A stretch of DNA of 64,000 nucleotides from Haematobia irritans (Eukaryota > Arthropoda > Insecta > Diptera > Muscidae): contig NC_134398.1 in assembly GCF_050003625.1 (NCBI RefSeq), positions 60,101,641-60,165,640 of the forward strand, read 5' to 3'. Made by a program: the position numbers and the translations under genes. The notes below the pieces were generated by a model, which was not told where the DNA came from, did not search any database, and saw only the letters and a list, made by a program, of their open reading frames with translations. The stretch's first letter is position 1; each line of letters starts with the position of its first letter. Shown here in pieces: positions 47,559-58,772 of the stretch.

Positions 47559-48940
47559 TGATAGTAAAAAAATGTGAAGTCGATTAAAAGAAACGATTCT
47601 GAAGAAAATTATTTAATTTGCAACATTTACTATGTCACATCGATTCGAATAAAGCAATAATTTTAAAATAATTGCAATTATATTTACATTATTTTTAAAA
47701 TGGAAGCCACTGTTCTTTTCTTTTAATTTTGACTTAGTCACTTTTAGCCTAAGATGGAGATAGATGGACTGCTTAGTTTGCGTTTCTTCATGCATTCACA
47801 TTGATGTACTCACTGTGTACACTACTCCCGTGGCGTTAAATTATTTTTATTGAATTTTTGTCTGCAGCATTTTATTCGTTGTATAGCAAGTTGTATCGTT
47901 ATTGGTTTGCCATTGCATTGTATTTTATTATTGCTGTCATGTTAACACCTTATGTGTCCGTCCGTCTGTCTCTGCCTCTGTGTCGACTATGACCTAATGA
48001 TATTTTTTGCGTTTTTTTTTTTCATTTTCTTAAAACGGCTGGGTTTTGTAGCAAGTTGTGCTAAAATTTTGTTTGCGGGTTTTGTTTTTCATTTTTGTTT
48101 AAAAGTTTACTGGGTTAATAAACTTTTTTTTCTCTCGTGCTATTTTTAGTTATATAGTATATAAACTTGTCATTTGTGTTTTTTTTTTTTTTGTTTTGTT
48201 TTTTTTTTGATATTGCTATCTTAATTAATTCCACCATAACGATGGAGGAGATTGAATGAAACTTGAAATTACTCATTCATAGTATGGTCAGTCAATGACA
48301 GCAAATTCTTGTTTGCTCTTTTCAAGCAAGTGGTTGAGTTCATTAGTCAATGTAAGGAGAAAATATTTAAGAAAAACTCCCACAGATATTCGTATGCAAA
48401 TATCCACAGATTTATTTGAAATATTTCAAAGTAGATAATATTGTTGTTTGATGTACATATTATCAAGTATATTAGGTGTGGCATTTTAAATAGAATATTT
48501 TTTTTTATATATTATAATAAAACCTGCTATTAAATTCCATTGACAATTATTCAAGTTCATTGAACGAGTTAACTCCAAGTGAATAAAGGGAATTTAATTT
48601 TGACGATAAAAGCCTCAGTACGAGTTAAAATAAAAATTCCACCAACTATTCGGTAAACTTAAATGATTACAAAACTATAAGGCCATAAAAAAGTAGCCAT
48701 AACGAAGGATAAAAACTTTCTATAAATTTTATTGTGAAAGCGACGAGTGATTAGAAAGACCATTTTTTAAAATCAAGTTACATCATGGATGAATATTTTA
48801 GTTTCTACATTAGGAAAAGAGCTTTCTAAAGGAATATTGAAACAACTCAAAGAGAATTTTCGAATGCTATGTAAGCGAGAATGAATAGATTTTTGATAAT
48901 GTACATCCGAGGCTTCAAACATATTTCCAATAAAATTGTT
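47559..48940. other. Repeat-poor AT-rich region
   Basis: No transposon family is recognised. It contains pyrimidine runs (47950-47985, 48172-48210). It could be upstream region or 5' intron of the candidate exon at 47406-47558, but no promoter can be identified. Confidence 0.4.
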
Positions 48941-49317
48941 GATTTAAGGTCAATTAATCAAAAAAAATTGACTGTTACAATTTAATCAAATCATCATTTT
49001 AATCAAATGAAAAATAAATTTGATTTTTTTTTTATTTTCAATTAATTTAATATTATTCATCGGTAAAAAAATGTAATTAAATAAATTATAAGTTGTTTTA
49101 ATTGACTTTTGCGCTAAAAACAATAAAAATTTAAATTGAACCAATTAAAAAAAAATATATTAGAAATCAATTCATTTTCTAATTAGGTATATTTATATTT
49201 ATATAAAGGGTGATACAGACAAAATTTGGTCAATATAAACTTGACGTATTTCTTTCAATTTTGCATTTAAAAAACCTGAACACCCCTCATTTTGAAGGTG
49301 TGTGTGTGTAGAATGTT

Positions 49318-49657
49318 AGGTTAGGTTAGGTTATGTGGCAGCCCGATGTATCAGGCTCACTTAGACTATTCAGTCCATTGTGATACCACATTGGTGAACT
49401 TCTCTCTTATCACTGAGTGCTGCCCGATTCCATGTTAAGCTCAATGACAAGGGACCTCCTTTTTATAGCCGAGTCCGAACGGCGTTCCACATTCCAGTGA
49501 AACCACTTAGAGAAGCTTTGAAACCCTCAGAAATGTCACCAGCATTACTGAGGTGGGATAATCCACCGCCGAAAAACTTTTTGGTGTTCGGTCGTAGCAG
49601 GAATCGAACCCACGACCTTGTGTATGCAAGGCGGGCATGCTAACCATTGCACCACGG
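49318..49657 (-). mobile_element. Full-length SINE in the DD37E element
   Basis: Complete minus-strand SINE, CCTAA tail at the low end, tRNA-like head (CTAACCATTGCACCACGG) at the high end, intact B box. The 13-mer TGTGTAGAATGTT flanks it (49305-49317 and 49658-49670). Confidence 0.93.
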
Positions 49658-49711
49658 TGTGTAGAATGTTGCTCCTATTTTGATTTTGGAATTCACTCTT
49701 CAGTTGTCAAA

Positions 49712-50716
49712 ATGCCGTCCAAGCAAGATGAGCAGCGTATCAATATTTTGCTCGCGCATCGCGAAAATCCGAGCTACTCGCACGCAAAGCTGGCAAAATC
49801 GCTAAAACTTGCCAAATCAACCGTTACAAATGTAATTAAAGTGTTTGGGGAACGTTTGTCGACAGCCAGGAAGTCTGGATCGGGGGGAAATCGAAAACCG
49901 GAAGCCGCTGAGACGACAAAGAGAGTTGCCGGTAGTTTCAAGCGAAACCCTAACCTCTCTCTCCGAGATGCCGCAAATAAGCTGGGTGTATCGTCTACAA
50001 CCGTGCATCGAGCCAAAAAACGAGCCGGACTATCGACTAACAAGAAGGTAGTGACTCCAAATAGCGATGATAACAAAATACGACGGTCAAAGCGCGATCC
50101 CGGAGGCTGTATACGACGATGCTGACGAAGTTTGACTGCGTGGTAATGGACGACGAAACCTACGTCAAAGCCGACTACAAGCAGCTTCCGGGACAGGAGT
50201 TTTATACGGCAAAAGGAAGGGGAAAGGTAGCAGATATTTTCAAGCACATAAAACTGTCAATGTTCGCAAAGAAATATCTGGTTTGGCAAGCCATCTGTAC
50301 CTGTGGCTTGAAAAGCAGCATTTTCATAGCTTCCGGGACTGTCAACCAAGAAATTTACGTGAAAGAGTGTTTGAATAAACGTCTTCTGCCTTTCCTGAAG
50401 AAACGCGGTTGTTCCGTACCGTTTTGGCCGGATTTGGCATCTTGCCATTACGGTAAAAAAGGCCATGGAGTGGAACGCCGCCAACAACGTGCAGGTGGTT
50501 CCCAAGGACACGAACCCTCCCAACACGCCAGAGCTCCGCCCAATTGAGAAATACTGGGCTATTGTCAAGCGGAACCTAAAGAAGACCAAAAAAACTGCTA
50601 AGGACGAGCAGCAGTTCAAGGCAAACTGGCTTTCTGCGGCGAAGAAGGTGGACAAGGTGGCTGTACAAAATCTGATGGCAGGCAATTCGGATTTGGAAAA
50701 GCGAAAGCCTAACTGA
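49712..50716 (+). pseudogene. DD37E transposase pseudogene
   Basis: Start chosen at ATG 49712 (MPSKQDEQRINILLAHRENP); the upstream ATG at 49637 belongs to the SINE. The N-terminal part has a helix-turn-helix (SHAKLAKSLKLAKSTVTNVI) and a second one (LRDAANKLGVSSTTVHRAKK). Frame breaks: a missing base in an A run near 50080, and an extra A near 50457. Catalytic residues remain: VVMDDETYV, FWPDLASCHYG, and ELRPIEKYW. With the second shift allowed for, 37 residues separate the second Asp and the Glu, so DD37E. It ends KRKPN. Two single-base indels are the only obvious lesions, so it is a fairly young corpse. Confidence 0.87.
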
Positions 50717-51064
50717 ATATTTTTCCTGAATTTTATACTAATTGAACTTGAAAAAGAAATCTAATTTGATTTTTTAAATAAACGATTTCATCGATTTACA
50801 CGCATTTTCCCATGACCAAATTTTGACCGTATCACCCTTTATATAGTTCCGTCGTGATAAATCAGTTTCGCGATTGAAGCAAATTCATTTAAAATTTTTA
50901 TTCGATCAATTAATTTCAGAAAAAAATATCTGTGTAAGAAAGATATTAGTGTTTCCTCAATACGCTCTGTGCTACGAGGATCGCTTATTATATATCAGGA
51001 TTGGGCATCCCTTGTTTAGTAATCTGTCAACTGATAGTTCTATCTTAACATTTTTGAGGTTATA

Positions 51065-52078
51065 CACTGAAAAAAATATTGTCGTGAGACCAAAGATATC
51101 ATATCTTTAAAATACGAATGCGTTTTTTGCTTAGCATAGAAGACGCATTTCTCTGATATAAAGTTTTTTTCCTTATCCGAAAGACGATAAACTTTTCTTA
51201 TAAAGTATTTTTTTTTTTCTTATAATTAAGTGATTCAAATAAAAATGGGTATCTTAAACTGAAAGAAAATTTGGTTTGACTAAAGTCAACTTGTCTTTAG
51301 TAATTGTGAAAAATTCTTCAAAATTAAAGAAATAATCTTTAAATTTTATGTCTTTTTGAATCTTGCCAACAAAGCAAAAAAGCGTTTAAAAATAGGAGAC
51401 GTTTTTCAACACTTTATTTTAAACACGATTTTTAATTGAGACATAGCATAATTTCTACTTAAAGTTGAGTCTGAATTTGAAAATTTAATTTGTCGTTAAC
51501 ACGTTTTTAAAGGACTTTAACCCTTTCACTACCGAAATAAACCTAATGATAAAAACTGTTATTTTTCTTCTGTTTTTACTTGTACTAACACCATGTAGAA
51601 CAAAAATTGTCATTTTGAAAACCTACCTCAATTACTTCAAGAGCTATATGGGCTTGTTCTGAAAACTTGATTCATGAATTGTGACCAAATGCCCTTACGG
51701 AAATAAGCGCTATTTGGCATATAATATCTTTCAAAGTATGAGGAAAAATACAAAAAAGAACCCGTAAAGTATATATTTTTGTATAAATGTCTACTAGAAA
51801 CATACAGTACAAAAATTGTCTCAAATTTTCGCATTTTTCGTTTATTGTTAAAGAAGTTTTTAAAAATGCATTTTAGACCTCACCAATATAGACAATATTT
51901 ATATGTTATTTAGACTAAAGCCTCTACTTTAAAATAGCATCGAGAAATAAACCGAAACTAAGTGGGAAAATATAATTTGGTTTCTTTTTCGAATGTCCTT
52001 CTAAATGGACATCGGTAGTGAAAGGGTTAATTGCACATAAAGAAAAAAAAACAGAGAAAAAACGAAAAAATTAAAATC
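51065..52078 (+). mobile_element. X-family MITE, copy X3, truncated, with a piggyBac-type MITE inside
   Basis: Starts CACTGAAAAAAATATTGTCG after TA and follows X to GCACATAAAG...ACGAAAAAATTAAAATC, then ends at the duplication join. A TTAA-flanked MITE lies at 51522-52026. Confidence 0.75.
51522..52026 (+). mobile_element. piggyBac-type MITE
   Basis: Ends CCCTTTCACTACCGA and TCGGTAGTGAAAGGG are perfect inverted termini of 15 bp, and TTAA lies on both sides (51518-51521, 52027-52030). A CCC start with a TTAA duplication is the piggyBac signature. It is 505 bp with no transposase. The X4 copy lacks it, so it arrived after the X insertion and, by its absence, after or independently of the duplication. 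Confidence 0.87.
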
Positions 52079-52160
52079 GCTTATTATATATCGGGATTGG
52101 GCATCCCTTGTTTAGCAATCTGTCAACTGATAGTTCTACCTTAACATTTTTGAGGTTATA

Positions 52161-52815
52161 CACTGAAAAAAATATTGTCGTGAGTTCAAAGATTTCATGT
52201 CTTTAAAATACGAATGCAAATTTTGTTTAGCGTAGAAGACGCATTTCTCTAATATAAAGATTTTTTTCCTTGTCCAAAAGTCGATAAACTTTTCAATGAA
52301 GTCGTATTGTCCTTATAATTAAGTGATTTGACTTAAAACTGGGTATCATAACATGAAAGAGAAAAATTTTGGGCTAAGGTCAACTTGACTTTAATAATTC
52401 AGAAAACTTCTTTAAAATTAATGAAATTGTCTTTAAATTTGTTGTCTTTTTGCATCTTGACTACAAAGCAAAAAATCGTTCAAATATAGGACATGTTTTT
52501 CAACACTTTATTTTAAAGACGTTTTTTACTTGAAACATAGCATAATTTTTACTGGAAGTCGAGTCTGAATTTGGAAAATAAAGTTGTCGTTAACTCGTTT
52601 TTAAAGGACTTTGATACCATATGAAGAAAAAAGCTGAAAAAGCGAAAAATTAAAATTTGCTTCCTAGAAGCAAGAACACAAAACCTAAATTTAAAAGAGA
52701 ATTGTGTCTTAAAAGTATCCTTACTTGTATTCTCCGCTTCTTTGGCTCGGAATCAATACCAAAATTTTTACATTAAAGACAAAATCTTTGGAACCGGGCA
52801 TACTTTTTTTCAGTG
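52161..52815 (+). mobile_element. X-family MITE, copy X4, complete
   Basis: Starts CACTGAAAAAAATATTGTCG, ends CATACTTTTTTTCAGTG. Left flank TA, right flank TG (one mismatch). It is the most complete X copy, 655 bp, and has the phrase GGAATCAATACCAAAATTTT shared with Y. Confidence 0.82.
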
Positions 52816-52869
52816 TGTCATCCAATAAATCAGAAAAACCAACCGCCGAACGCTATCGTATCACTAGAA

Positions 52870-53437
52870 TAACGCAGAACAGTCAATTTGGACACAACCA
52901 TTTGTTTACCAGCTGTCATCCAAGAAACCAACCGCCGAAGACTGTTCATCACTGTTCTTGACGACAATGCGAGCTCTCACACATCGGCACTTTTTGAGCA
53001 CTCGGAACATCGTTTTGATGGGTCATCCGCCGTATAGTCCTGACTTGACAACGAATGACTTCTTTTTTATTCACGTACGTAAAAACTAAAATAAGAGGAA
53101 CATCGATTTGATGGGTCATCCGCCGTATAGTCCTGACTTGGCAACGAATGCCTTCTTTTTTATTCACGTACGTAAAAAATAAAATAAGAGAAACATCGAT
53201 TTGGTGGGTCACTCGCCGTATAGTCCTGACTTGGAAACGAATGACTTCTTTTTTATTCACGTATGTAAAAACTAGAATGAGAGGTCAACGTTTCTCTACA
53301 CCTGAAGAAGCGGTTGATGCGTTTAGAATGAATGTTTTGGAAATACCTCAATCAGAGTTGCAAAAGTGCTTCGACAATTGATTCAAACGTATGCAAAATT
53401 ATATAGATCGTAATGGGGAATATATGGAATAACAATA
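52870..53437 (+). pseudogene. Mariner transposase C-terminal fragment with triplicated segment
   Basis: Remnant of a mariner different from Himar1. It shows a second-Asp region (TVLDDNASSHTSA, about 52950-52995), then the HPPYSPDL..NDFFF block three times in a row, then a C-terminal piece (RGQRFSTPEEAVDAF, then MQNYIDRNGEYME). Stop codons occur in each repeat, so it is dead. The 5' part and both termini are missing. Confidence 0.85.
53002..53276 (+). repeat. 93-bp tandem triplication in the mariner fragment
   Basis: GGGTCATCCGCCGTATAGTC recurs at 53021 and about 53114, and a variant (GGGTCACTCGCCGTATAGTC) at about 53207, a period of 93 bp or 31 codons. Differences between units are few, so the triplication is later than the loss of function or still recent. 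Confidence 0.9.
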
Positions 53438-53574
53438 AAACTACTATTGATAATTTATATTTGTTTTTGTTTTCTAATCCCAAAATGGATGAGCATTTCA
53501 ATATTTACCTGGTCTACAAAAAAAATCGCTTCCATATTGTTTTATAATGCCATAAAGCGCCTAGTAAAATTTTT

Positions 53575-53704
53575 TGTCAGAAGTGGGATTTGAACCCACG
53601 CCCTCAGAGAGGACCAGAACGCTCATATTTCATACGAATTCTGATTGAACAGAACAAGTTTTGACACTTGAGTCTGGCGCCTTAGACCGCTCGGCCATCC
53701 TGAC
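53575..53704 (-). tRNA. tRNA-Leu(CAA), intron 47 nt
   Basis: Folds as a leucine tRNA with a long variable arm: acceptor GTCAGGA / TTCTGAC, D arm GCCGAGCGGTCTAAGGC, anticodon stem CCAGA / TCTGG with loop CTCAAGT (anticodon CAA), T arm GTGGGTTCAAATCCCAC, discriminator A. The intron (53620-53666) sits one base after the anticodon, the canonical position. It starts TGTCAAAACTTG, so CTTG can pair with the anticodon region CAAG. The intron hairpin has one mismatch here (TTCTGT / TCAGAA). T residues follow on the minus strand as terminator. Confidence 0.96.
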
Positions 53705-54273
53705 ATATGGAAGTGATTAGGTTTTAATTAAATTTTTTGATGGAATAAGTTCTAATGAAGAGATCGTGATGACCAAGGTTTAATACTTGTGCAAAGAATT
53801 AGGGATATTTATATTCCCAATTTAGAACATCATAATTAATTGATAAAATAACAATTTTTATATAAAAGAACTATTTCGGTTAGACTGGTGTTGGATCAGC
53901 ATTTTTCTTGCTCCTTCCTCCATTTTGTTGGTTCACCTGGATTAGACGAGAGTTGAAGTTGCAGGTTGACGTTAAATTCTCTTCTCAACTCTCGTGGATT
54001 TTATCACATTCCTGTTCTTGATAGTCTTATTTGGCTCATATGGTTTGAGGCTTTTATTAACCCTATTCGGATCTAGAAGATGGTCTTATAATAAACCTTA
54101 GTTAATTTTTATTACTTATATATCTTCTTGCTCTCATCGTTCTCGCACCAAAGATATTTTTTCTAACTATTTATTTACATAAATATTCTTACGACGCTGA
54201 AATAGGTCATATTCTTCTTTACTATAAACATTATTTAACGCATTCCACATTTCTATCCTACAAAACTATTGTT

Positions 54274-54403
54274 TGTCAGAAGTGGGATTTGAACCCACGC
54301 CCTCAGAGAGGACCAGAACGCTCATATTTCTTACGAATTCTGTTTAAACAGAACAAGTTGTGACACTTGAGTCTGGCGCCTTAGACCGCTCGGCCATCCT
54401 GAC
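54274..54403 (-). tRNA. tRNA-Leu(CAA), intron 47 nt
   Basis: Same mature sequence as its neighbours. The intron carries a perfect hairpin TTCTGTTTAAACAGAA and the anticodon-pairing CTTG. The 3' flank (ACAATAGTTTTGTAGG on the minus strand) provides a T4 terminator and matches the flank of the copy at 60170-60299. Confidence 0.96.
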
Positions 54404-55156
54404 AGTGTATATGTACGTACATATTTTAGGTCTCAAGTTTATCTATAAAAATTGCAATTGTAATTTTCAACGCCATAGGAGGAACTATAATTTTTCATTT
54501 TTATCACAGTTTCTCTTTTTACCTCAAATAAATTTATTTACAATAGAAATTATGAATTGCGCTTTGATTCGATGTTTATTTAATTTAATGCTATAGCTGC
54601 CAGTTCACCTTCAGTTGGAGCCTAATGCAGCAGATAGACATTGTAATTCAGCTATTATACATAAATTAATGTTTGTTAGTTTATTTCTTCTCTTCTTCTT
54701 CTCCTTCTGTACACATTTCATTAATGACTTCACCTTCCTGGGAGATTAGTAATGAACAAAAATGTGTTGCTTCAACAAAAAAAAGAAAAAAATTAAAAAT
54801 TCAGTAATGGATTACAAAATCTTTTTTATTGCAATTACAATCAAGAGAGCCATAAAAATAATAGGGGAAAAATAATGATTAATTTAATGTTTAAAATTGA
54901 ATTTGCGTGATTTTGTTTCCGACAAAAGGTTAAATTATTAATGGACAATTACTTTTAAAATATCATCTTCTTTTGAGTAAATGACAAAGATAAATTTATT
55001 TCATATTTTAACAAGAGACTATACGTAACTTTGTTAAGGCATGATTATTAAGTTTTACCACAATTTGAAATAAAATTTAATGAATTAAAGAAATAATTAA
55101 ATATTAGCAAATGCGGTTAAAAAGGTATTTTACCAAATTTCAAGAAAAAGTTATTT

Positions 55157-55278
55157 TGTCAGAAGTGGGATTTGAACCAACGCCCTCAGAGAGGACCAGA
55201 AGGCTCTACAAATTCTGTTTAAACAGAACAAGTTTCAACACTTGAGTCTGGCGCCTTAGACCGCTCGGCCATCCTGAC
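55157..55278 (-). tRNA. tRNA-Leu(CAA) with T-stem mismatch, intron 39 nt
   Basis: As the others except that the T arm reads GTTGGTTCAAATCCCAC: G51 has become T, facing C63. The intron is 8 nt shorter, keeping the CTTG and the TTCTGTTTAAACAGAA hairpin. The anticodon stem is intact. It may be a weak or decaying gene. Confidence 0.88.
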
Positions 55279-56451
55279 ATTTTAAAGAACCAAATGGTGC
55301 AGTGATGATAACTAAATTCCGTGATTTTAGTGTCATACTAAAAAATAATCCAAGAGGAGTACGGAGAATCGATTCGTACAGTATCTACACGCAAAGAAAT
55401 ATGACATGTTTTGTGGTATCATAGTAAAAATTTAATTAAATAGCAGTATTTTCAAAATCTCGTAAAAATGTTTGAAATACGAGTAAATTTACTTTATTTC
55501 CCTTTCCAAAAGGAAAAGAACAAACTTTCCAACTAAATGCTTTGTCTTTTTCTTTATTTTGTTTTCTTTTGTAATGAGCTAATTTTTATTATATTATTTT
55601 TACATTCTGTCCAGAAAAAATATCAGTCGTAAAACTGATGCTAATTTATTACAAAAAAATGTTTTAGTTTATTTTTACAATTTTTAAAAAAAAATTCCCC
55701 ATTCCAAAAAAAATTATTCCAAGTATGTCTCAAAAATTTTATGAACTATATGCCAGTAAAATTTCAAAGACATACAAATAGGTTCAATGCTAGCTAAAAC
55801 AGAAGACGTTTTTCGTCGTGGATAAAATGGTAATGATCTGGCACTTAATATTTTTTCGGTACTTTCGTAAATGGTAGATAAAAATCCATGTGATGTTAGA
55901 AAATTTTCGATAATTTAATTAATCTCAAACTTTTTAATACAATTTAGTTCAATTTTCGCACGAAATAGTTCATTTTTTTACCATAAGATAGTTTCCTGTG
56001 TGTAAAATACGTCAACATTTTTCACAAACTATGTTACTTCTAAACAACCTGCAAATTCAGTTAATCCTTTTGTGGCTTATAAGAAACACCAACATTCAGA
56101 AAAATGGGATAAACTTTGCATCTTCCTTTCTGACCACCTAGGTCAACAAAAATTGAGACATAGATCTATGAGGAGCTAAAGTATAGGCCTCTATATTTTT
56201 TTTCTTTTCAGGACGGATAAAGGATTAGTACTAAATAAGGAGTAAGGAAAGTTCCAATTTTATAAAGACTTCAACTTTATGCGATACTATAGGGTAAATT
56301 GCACCGTAAAGCAATTTTATCATTTACGAAATTGTCATTCATTAACTCAGGAGGAGGATTAGTGAAGTAGGTATCAATGATTATTAAATCTATACTTTCA
56401 TGGAAACTTATACGACCATTAAATTTAATTAAACCCTAATCACATTAATAT
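55279..56451. other. Divergent spacer between the minus and plus tRNA groups
   Basis: Holds a decayed, reversed W-like MITE at about 55735-56000 (ATGTCTCAAAAATTTTATGA; TTCAATTTTCGCACGAAATA). The last 60 bp (CGACCATTAAATTTAATTAA) are shared with the upstream flanks of the genes at 59372 and 60170. Confidence 0.55.
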
Positions 56452-56581
56452 GTCAGGATGGCCGAGCGGTCTAAGGCGCCAGACTCAAGTGTCAAAACTT
56501 GTTCTGTTCAAACAGAATTTGTAAGAAATATGAGCGTTCTGGTCCTCTCTGAGGGCGTGGGTTCAAATCCCACTTCTGACA
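56452..56581 (+). tRNA. tRNA-Leu(CAA), intron 47 nt
   Basis: Anticodon at 56486-56488, intron 56490-56536. All stems pair. The intron hairpin is TTCTGTTCAAACAGAA. Box A (TGGCCGAGCGG) and box B (GGTTCAAATCC) give an internal polymerase III promoter. TTTT follows at 56590. Confidence 0.96.
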
Positions 56582-56770
56582 AACAATAGTTTTGTCTCTT
56601 AGAAATTTAAAATACTCCGACGATATAATTATTGTAAAACAGAATATGAACAATTTCTCAGGGTCCTAGGTAATATATGCATAAAAATATTTATGAAATT
56701 GAGGTAAAATTTGTCTTTAATAGACTCGAAATCTTAATTCGATTTAACTGATTTCATTGAATTTGCAAAT

Positions 56771-56900
56771 GTCAGGATGGCCGAGCGGTCTAAGGCGCCA
56801 GACTCAAGTGTTAAAACTTGTTCTGCACAAGCAGAATTCGTATCAAATATGAGCGTTCTGGTCCTCTCTGAGGGCGTGGGTTCAAATCCCACTTCTGACA
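56771..56900 (+). tRNA. tRNA-Leu(CAA), intron 47 nt
   Basis: Anticodon at 56805-56807. The intron hairpin is TTCTGCACAAGCAGAA, with a C-G pair replacing the U-A pair of the 56452 copy. A T6 run follows at 56906. The upstream flank (GAATTTGCAAATGTCAGG) is shared with the copy at 61383. Confidence 0.96.
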
Positions 56901-57809
56901 AAGAATTTTTTCCAATCACTGTCGTGGCCAATAGTGGTGGGAAGAATTAGTAATTTATTTGTATTTACGTAGCAATGATAATGTTATGTACTAGTCAAAA
57001 GAGTATATAATACCATTATAACATATAAAAAAGTAAGCAGATTCTAATGTAGATATCTCTATTTAGATTTCTTTTTCTCAGAACTAGGAACTCTTCAAAT
57101 GTTCCAAAATTAGCGTGACATTCTATGGTCAGTTAAGTCTTTAAAGGAATCTCTTAAAAAGTTCATTGATTTCTTAGTGTTAGTTTAAATGAATAATTAA
57201 ATTTTGTAATTAAAGTCAAATTATTTTTATAAATGATTGAGTCAAACTATTAACTAAAAATTGATTTCAATTTTAAATAAAAAGATCTGTTGCATTAATT
57301 TAAAATTGAATTAATGGTAAGAAATAGAACCCAATTAACACCTAGAGGAATTGAGTTATTTAACTTAATATTTTTTTTTATTAAAAGGACCTCAAGCCGA
57401 AATAATAAAAAAATAAATTAGAACAACAGGTCAACAAAACTAAGGACTTAATATTTCTTTTTAATAAGAGAACTTTTTTTGGCGAGGATATACTTAGGTC
57501 AATTTGTTCGTCTAGATGTGCTATTTGTCGTTATTAATTTCATCACATGTATTCTTAAATTTATTCCACACTGCTTAACAGACACGTGTAGTTCCATAAA
57601 AAATTTACTTTTCTTTTATCAAACACACGAGTCTAAAGCAAAAACAATTTTGTGATTTATTTACATTCAAAAATTTTTCAGCCAGACACAATGTCCAACC
57701 ACTGAGTCTACAGTTGTCTGTTTTATTTTTAGCTTCTGATTATTCTTATCGCTTGATTTGCTTTAATCGTCATTCGACAGCATATCTAGTATAGGTATAG
57801 CACACACAT
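56901..57809. other. tRNA spacer
   Basis: AT-rich, no gene seen; some AATTAA-rich sequence near 57180-57370. Confidence 0.5.
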
Positions 57810-57936
57810 GTCAGGATGGCCGAGCGGTCTAAGGCGCCAGACTCAAGTGTCACAACTTGTTCTGCTCAAGCAGAATTTGTACGATAGAGCGTTCTGGTCC
57901 TCTCTGAGGGCGTGGGTTCAAATCCCACTTCTGACA
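57810..57936 (+). tRNA. tRNA-Leu(CAA), intron 44 nt
   Basis: Anticodon at 57844-57846. The intron begins TGTCACAACTTG and has the hairpin TTCTGCTCAAGCAGAA; it is 3 nt shorter on the 3' side. All tRNA stems are intact; TTTTT follows at 57944. Confidence 0.96.
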
Positions 57937-58102
57937 AAATAATTTTTGTAACATTATTAAAAAAAAAGATTAATAAAACTAACTATAATATGATTAGTTT
58001 CGGTAAGAAAAACATAATGAAAATAAAATTAAAGCATAGAAACAAATGAAAAAAAAATTGAGGTATTTTCCCATAATAACAAAATTGTATCGGATGTTTC
58101 TA

Positions 58103-58770
58103 CACTGAAAAAAATATTTACCTGATATTTAAGATTACGCAACCTAAATTTTACGATGTGCAATTTACAAAATATTAAAGACAAATTTCTTTAAAATAAT
58201 GCAAATTTAATTAAAATAAAGTTTATAATCTTTGCTTCAAATTTTTCTTAAATTAAATGTAGGACGCAAATTTTGGAAATTTGCATCCCTCCGTTAAAGT
58301 CGCATGTCTTTAAACCAAGGCAAAATTCCCTTAAAGTAAAGAAACACATTTTTGATTTAAAGAAATCGTCCTTAAATTAACTGAAATATTGAATCTTTAA
58401 ATTTAAGATAAAAACGGTTCGAATATAGGCTAAAACTTATTTTGAGGATTTAGCATCTTCGGTTTAAAGTTTTTTTGGAATTAAGAAATCGCTGTTTACT
58501 TTGAAGTATCTGTTCAAATTTAAATTTTAAAACTGGCATTTGTTTGTACGTGAATAGCTTTGTTAATATACTGCGAAAGGAGAACGAAAATTCGATAAAT
58601 GAGTTCTGCATTCTAATTTTAATTTTATTGATCGTAGATTTAAAGCCACATAGGTCGTTAAAAAATGTCTTTATTTTAAAGAAGCCGCATCTTTGGCTCG
58701 GAATCAATACCAAAATCCTTAAGGGAAGGTCTAAAACTTTGGATCCAAGTAAACTTTTTTTTTTTTAGTG
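58103..58770 (+). mobile_element. Y-family MITE, copy Y4, in a tRNA spacer
   Basis: Starts CACTGAAAAAAATATTTACC, ends AAACTTTTTTTTTTTTAGTG, with TA on both sides (58101-58102, 58771-58772). It is inserted into a spacer that is otherwise a duplicate of 59502-59960, so it arrived after or during spread of the tRNA unit. Confidence 0.82.
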
Positions 58771-58772
58771 TA

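Larger units (their letters stand above)
49206..50839 (+). mobile_element. Tc1/mariner DD37E-type element with a SINE inside
   Basis: Inverted ends AAGGGTGATACAGACAAAATT and AATTTTGACCGTATCACCCTT (mirror, two mismatches), flanked by TA (49204-49205, 50840-50841). Without the SINE and its duplication it is about 1.28 kb, full length. It encodes one broken transposase. The SINE at 49318-49657 lies in the 5' untranslated part. Confidence 0.9.
48945..50936 (+). mobile_element. V-family MITE split by a Tc1-like element
   Basis: AATTAATTG-rich left part (48945-49203) and right part (50842-50936, GCGATTGAAGCAAATTCATT ... AAAAAAATATCTGTG) flank the DD37E transposon. Together they look like one V copy. 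Confidence 0.6.
50979..52170 (+). repeat. Tandem duplication of flank plus X MITE
   Basis: The 85-bp stretch starting ATCGCTTATTATATATC (with GGGCATCCCTTGTTTAG) at 50979 recurs at 52075 with two or three differences, each followed by an X MITE. The offset is 1096 bp. The join lies inside the first X copy, at TTAAAATCGC. Confidence 0.82.

Noticed and set aside
49774..50247. 157-residue minus frame opposite the DD37E transposase
   Set aside because: It is the antisense shadow of the transposase gene, which has recognisable motifs in the plus direction.
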